A stretch of DNA of 64,000 bases, taken from assembly GCA_017613735.1 (NCBI GenBank), contig JAGADF010000001.1, positions 1-64,000 of the forward strand, read 5' to 3'. The position numbers were made by a program, and so were the translations under genes. The notes under the pieces were generated by a model, which was given only the letters and a program-made list of their open reading frames with translations, did no database searches and was not told where the DNA came from. The DNA is from Clostridia bacterium (lineage in GTDB: Bacteria; Bacillota; Clostridia; Oscillospirales; Acutalibacteraceae). Shown one piece after another: positions 61,055 to 64,000 of this stretch; the stretch's first letter is position 1, and every line of letters begins with the position of its first letter.

Positions 61055-62011
61055 ATGGCAAAATTAGACTCGGTTATCGGATTTGAGTATAATTCCTACG
61101 AAATCCGTGCGGTTGAGATGACAAAATCCGGAGGCGGATACAATCTTACGGCATTCGGAACGCAGGCTCTTGAGAGCGCTGTTGTTGAAGAGGGTTTTAT
61201 CAGGGATGCGGAAAGGTTTTCTGATGCATTTCATACTCTTCTGAAAGATAAGAATTTCAGTTCGGAGAATATCGTTGTCGGCGTTAACAATGAGAATGTT
61301 GTTATGAGATATGCTTCATTCCCGAAGGTTACCGACGACAAACTCAGGAATATGATTTTCCTTCAGGCTCAGGAGTTTATGCCCATAGCAGTTCAGGAAA
61401 TGGAAATGGATTATCTTGTTGCCGGCGAGTCTGTTAACGCAGACGAGCAGGAAATGGTTGATACTGTTCTTGTCGGTGCCAGGAAGAATATGCTTGAGCA
61501 GCTTATAAATGTTTTCGGAGCTGCAAAGCTTACAATTTATGATGTTGAGCCTACGGCTCTGGCTCTCTGCAGAACGGCTTCCACGGCGAACCCCGACAAA
61601 TGTTATTGCCTTCTCAATGTATCAAACGGAATCATTAACTTTATGTTTATAAAGGGCGATAAGATACAGACAGTCCGTTCTATAGCGATTCCCGAAAAAC
61701 ATTATGACAATGTTCAGAAAATCTATAAAGGCGAAGCTACGGATGAAGATATAGAAACTGTCGGCGATATGCTCGTTTCGGAACTTAACGGTTCGTTAAG
61801 TTTCTACAGCGTTCAGTATCCCATGGATCCGGTCGATGTTATTTATTTTGTAGCCGACGTCAACAACGTAAGCAAGGTTGCCGAGGTTCTTAAGTCTTCG
61901 GTATCTCTGCCGGTCGAAACACCTTCGTTTTATGCGAATATCGGCGGAGCGGTTGACGTTAAACCTTATACGGCATGCATAAGCATGGCAATACAGGCAT
62001 TGGAGGGATAA
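61055..62011 (+). CDS. pilM: type IV pilus assembly protein PilM
   Basis: The 318-aa actin-like ATPase domain protein (FtsA-like, SHS2 insert) sits on the cytoplasmic face of the pilus machine and binds the N-terminus of PilN. Visible are the first phosphate motif SVIGFEYNSYEIRAVEMTKS, VVVGVNNENVVMRYASFPKV, the middle DVEPTALALCR and the second phosphate-like CYCLLNVSNGIINFMF. The ATG has AGGAGA upstream. pilM-N-O is a conserved trio. Confidence 0.9.
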   Translation: MAKLDSVIGFEYNSYEIRAVEMTKSGGGYNLTAFGTQALESAVVEEGFIRDAERFSDAFHTLLKDKNFSSENIVVGVNNENVVMRYASFPKVTDDKLRNMIFLQAQEFMPIAVQEMEMDYLVAGESVNADEQEMVDTVLVGARKNMLEQLINVFGAAKLTIYDVEPTALALCRTASTANPDKCYCLLNVSNGIINFMFIKGDKIQTVRSIAIPEKHYDNVQKIYKGEATDEDIETVGDMLVSELNGSLSFYSVQYPMDPVDVIYFVADVNNVSKVAEVLKSSVSLPVETPSFYANIGGAVDVKPYTACISMAIQALEG

Positions 62012-62015
62012 AAAA

Positions 62016-62732
62016 GTGTTTAAAGTAAGTCTTTTACCCGAAAGTTACAGAAAATACAGACAGGGAAGGGCGACAAAGGATATAGTTTCTAAGGTTGCGC
62101 TTCTGATTTTGGTTTGTCTGTTCATTGTTTATGCAAGCTTTGTTATCAAAGACATTATTGTTAAGCGTCAGCTTAAAAAGGTCAATGCCGCTAACAGCGA
62201 ACTTGTTGCTCAGTTCCCGGCACTTGAACAGTATCAGGCTATCTATGACAATATGAAGAAAAACGAAACTATCTATCAGAATATTAAGCCCAAGGGAATG
62301 TCTTCGACAGAATTCCTTTCCAAGCTTATAAATGATATGCCTTCGTATGTTCACGTAAAGAGTATCAGCCTCGGCGACTGGTTTACCGGCGGCGTTTGCG
62401 ACCTCGATTGCGTTGCATCGAGCTTTGAGGATGTCTTTGATTGCAGGGATGACCTTGAAGCAAAGGATTACATTTCATCTGCAGTTACAAATGAAATAGT
62501 CAAGCAGTACAATGCGGACGGTACAGAGACAGTTACATTCAAACTTTCTCTTTCCACACAGGGCACGCTTACATCAGACGGAAGGGCAGAGGTCGTTTCT
62601 GAAGAGACAACGCCCGCGCCCACTGAGACGCAGACAGATGCAAACGGCGAGGCCGTAACAACAACAGAGGCTGCGCCGGCCGAAAGCACTACTGCGGCAG
62701 CCGAAGATACTACAGCAGCAGCGGAGGGATAA
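62016..62732 (+). CDS. pilN: type IV pilus assembly protein PilN with Thr/Ala-rich tail
   Basis: The 238-aa bitopic protein begins with FKVSLLPESYRK, close to the conserved INLLPxR-type peptide by which PilN binds PilM. It has a single membrane span (about 27-49), then a coiled coil and an alpha/beta ferredoxin-like domain (about 80-190). A low-complexity tail of Thr, Ala, Glu and Pro (about 195-238) has no counterpart in typical PilN and may reach into the wall. It starts at the GTG at 62016 with GGAGGG upstream, 4 bases after pilM, and pilO follows 3 bases later. Confidence 0.88.
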   Translation: MFKVSLLPESYRKYRQGRATKDIVSKVALLILVCLFIVYASFVIKDIIVKRQLKKVNAANSELVAQFPALEQYQAIYDNMKKNETIYQNIKPKGMSSTEFLSKLINDMPSYVHVKSISLGDWFTGGVCDLDCVASSFEDVFDCRDDLEAKDYISSAVTNEIVKQYNADGTETVTFKLSLSTQGTLTSDGRAEVVSEETTPAPTETQTDANGEAVTTTEAAPAESTTAAAEDTTAAAEG

Positions 62733-62735
62733 GAA

Positions 62736-63281
62736 ATGAAAAAAGAGATGAAAATTGATTTTAAACAGCTCTCTGCAGATCCGAGAGTGCTTGTAGTTAT
62801 TATCGCTATTGCCTGCGCGGCTTTGATTGCTCTTTGCGTCTACACTTCAAAGCAGACAAAGGCGACTGAAGCGCAGATAAGCGAACAGGTATCCGTTTTT
62901 GAACAGAATAAATCCGCTATTGCCAATTTGCTTACATTAAAAGCGCGCAGTGAACAGTACATAAAGCAGAATGAAAAATACGAAAGCCTGATTACAAGCG
63001 ACGGACTCAGCCAGCAGGATTTCATGGTTTATTTTGACGGCTTCTGCAAAGCGTATGACTGCAGAATGAACCTTATTGAGTTCGGCGAGCAGAGTACAGA
63101 GGGCGATGTTCAGAGCCTTAGTTTTACACTGACTGTCGAGGGCGAATTTGAAAACCTTATGGCTATCTGCGACGGCATTGTTACACAGGACAGATTTTAC
63201 CGTATTGACGGCGTAACCTTTACACCCGGTTCGGGCGATAAAAAGGTTGCGGTTATAAATGTAGTTGCATTCTCAAAATAA
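62736..63281 (+). CDS. pilO: type IV pilus assembly protein PilO
   Basis: The 181-aa bitopic protein has one N-terminal membrane span (about 17-38), a coiled coil (about 40-85) and a small alpha/beta domain with QSLSFTLTVEGEFENLMAIC and DRFYRIDGVTFTPG, the usual PilO layout. PilN and PilO form a heterodimer that links the cytoplasmic ring to the outer parts of the machine. It starts 3 bases after pilN, with GGAGGG 7 bases before the ATG. Confidence 0.88.
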   Translation: MKKEMKIDFKQLSADPRVLVVIIAIACAALIALCVYTSKQTKATEAQISEQVSVFEQNKSAIANLLTLKARSEQYIKQNEKYESLITSDGLSQQDFMVYFDGFCKAYDCRMNLIEFGEQSTEGDVQSLSFTLTVEGEFENLMAICDGIVTQDRFYRIDGVTFTPGSGDKKVAVINVVAFSK

Positions 63282-63325
63282 TTAAAGGAATTCTTTAATC
63301 TTTAAATCGAAAGGCGAGTACTCAA

Positions 63326-64000
63326 ATGGGAAGAAACATAGTTTTTCCGGGCAGTGTCTGCGGAAGATTGTTAAGCGCGGGTATCATCAATGAGGATCAG
63401 ATTGACGAGGCGCTTGACATACAGAAAACCAACAAGGCTCTTATAGGAACAATCCTTGTAGAACTTGGTTATTGCACTGAAGAAGATATTGCACAGGTTC
63501 TTGCTGAAAAGACATTTACAAAGTATGTCTCAATAAACGATATTGGCGTTAACATGGCTGTTGCGAGCCTTGTTTCGCCTGAAATGGCGGTTCGTAACAA
63601 CGTGCTTCCTCTGTTTGAGGAGGACGGTACGCTTTATGTCGCGATGAAGAACCCCAATGACATTATCACGATAGACGACCTTAAGCGTATTACGGGTTAT
63701 GAGATTAAACCCCTGGTCGCTACCGACTCGGAGCTTAGCGCCGCTATTGAGAATTATGTCAATTCCAGCTCAAACCTCAACAATTTCTATGATGAAGAGG
63801 AATCCGAAGAGGGCGAAGACGACGAAGAACTTTCGCTTGACGATAAGCCTGCGGTTCAGCTTGTAAATCAGGTTATCAACAATTCCGTAAGAGCCGGCGC
63901 ATCCGACGTTCATATGGAAGCTCTTGAAAAGTATATGAGAGTCCGTTTCAGAATCGACGGCGTTCTTCAGGAGGTTATGACAAATCCCCTGAAGATATAC
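63326..64000 (+). CDS. pilB: type IV pilus assembly ATPase PilB, N-terminal part (cut by window edge)
   Basis: From the ATG at 63326 the frame stays open for 225 codons to the edge. The first part is an MshEN/GspE N-domain (about 5-145): CGRLLSAGIINEDQIDEALD, LGTIL-like LIGTILVELGYCTEEDIAQVL, then NNVLPLFEEDGTLYVAMKNP. After an acidic linker (about 155-172) the C-terminal ATPase domain begins with VQLVNQVINNSVRAGASDVH, the typical ASDIH-like motif, and MRVRFRIDGVLQ. The Walker motifs lie beyond the window. It is the extension ATPase that powers pilus growth, opposed by PilT. Confidence 0.92.
   Translation, partial: MGRNIVFPGSVCGRLLSAGIINEDQIDEALDIQKTNKALIGTILVELGYCTEEDIAQVLAEKTFTKYVSINDIGVNMAVASLVSPEMAVRNNVLPLFEEDGTLYVAMKNPNDIITIDDLKRITGYEIKPLVATDSELSAAIENYVNSSSNLNNFYDEEESEEGEDDEELSLDDKPAVQLVNQVINNSVRAGASDVHMEALEKYMRVRFRIDGVLQEVMTNPLKIY

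Overview
The window reads as a chromosomal segment of a Gram-positive (monoderm) anaerobe of the class Clostridia, most likely a gut member of the Oscillospirales/Ruminococcaceae group. The reasons are the conserved Firmicutes order of the housekeeping genes (rpmI-rplT; rnc - radical SAM - smc - ftsY; rdgB - yhbY - nadD - yqeK - rsfS - leuS), strong GGAGG-type ribosome binding sites, dockerin-bearing secreted proteins and a clostridial-type type IV pilus operon. The lineage is inferred from gene content only. No tRNA gene, CRISPR array, transposase or integrase was seen.

Layout. 1-23.1 kb is a dense, almost entirely plus-strand housekeeping block: translation (rpmI end, rplT, leuS, gltX, glnS, rsfS, yhbY), RNA and DNA maintenance (TrmH-type methylase, trmFO, rnc, topA, dprA, smc), protein targeting (ftsY), nucleotide and NAD metabolism (rdgB, nadD), and two tandem membrane-anchored glycerophosphodiesterases. 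A lone 5S rRNA gene with its own promoter and a bidirectional terminator sits at 23.2-23.45 kb. 23.4-32.1 kb is an accessory catabolic region: a minus-strand TetR - FGGY kinase - lipoprotein operon diverges from a class III aminotransferase - tandem class II aldolase operon, with an alternating inverted-repeat operator between them, followed by a GPH/MFS transporter with a 320-residue cytoplasmic tail. Substrate unknown.

32.2-42.4 kb is a surface-glycan or lipid-modification region: a sugar nucleotidyltransferase, two B12-binding-type radical SAM proteins, three family 2 glycosyltransferases and three polytopic membrane proteins. From about 35.2 kb to 42.4 kb the DNA becomes strikingly AT-rich, as expected of acquired DNA. 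At 42.6-43.0 kb a consensus promoter drives a ~350-nt structured leader of no class I can name, ahead of three secreted proteins with near-identical signal peptides (1,730, 343 and 446 aa). Two end in dockerin-like calcium-binding repeats and two begin with cohesin-like beta domains.

51.0-54.5 kb holds the most novel-looking unit: a tiny peptide gene whose N-terminus carries a lasso-peptide-like YxxP leader motif, followed after a terminator by an HPr-kinase-like protein, a PqqD-type RiPP recognition element, a soluble Ser/His S26-type peptidase and an ABC exporter, but no macrocyclase. 54.5-56.1 kb encodes a fused Wzz/BY-type tyrosine kinase. From 56.2 kb to the right edge runs a type IV pilus operon: a PilP/GspC-like protein, a LysM protein made of secretin N-domains without the outer-membrane barrel, then pilT, pilC, pilM, pilN, pilO and the first 225 codons of pilB. 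Finding PilP/PilQ-like periplasmic modules in a cell that should lack an outer membrane is the second highlight.
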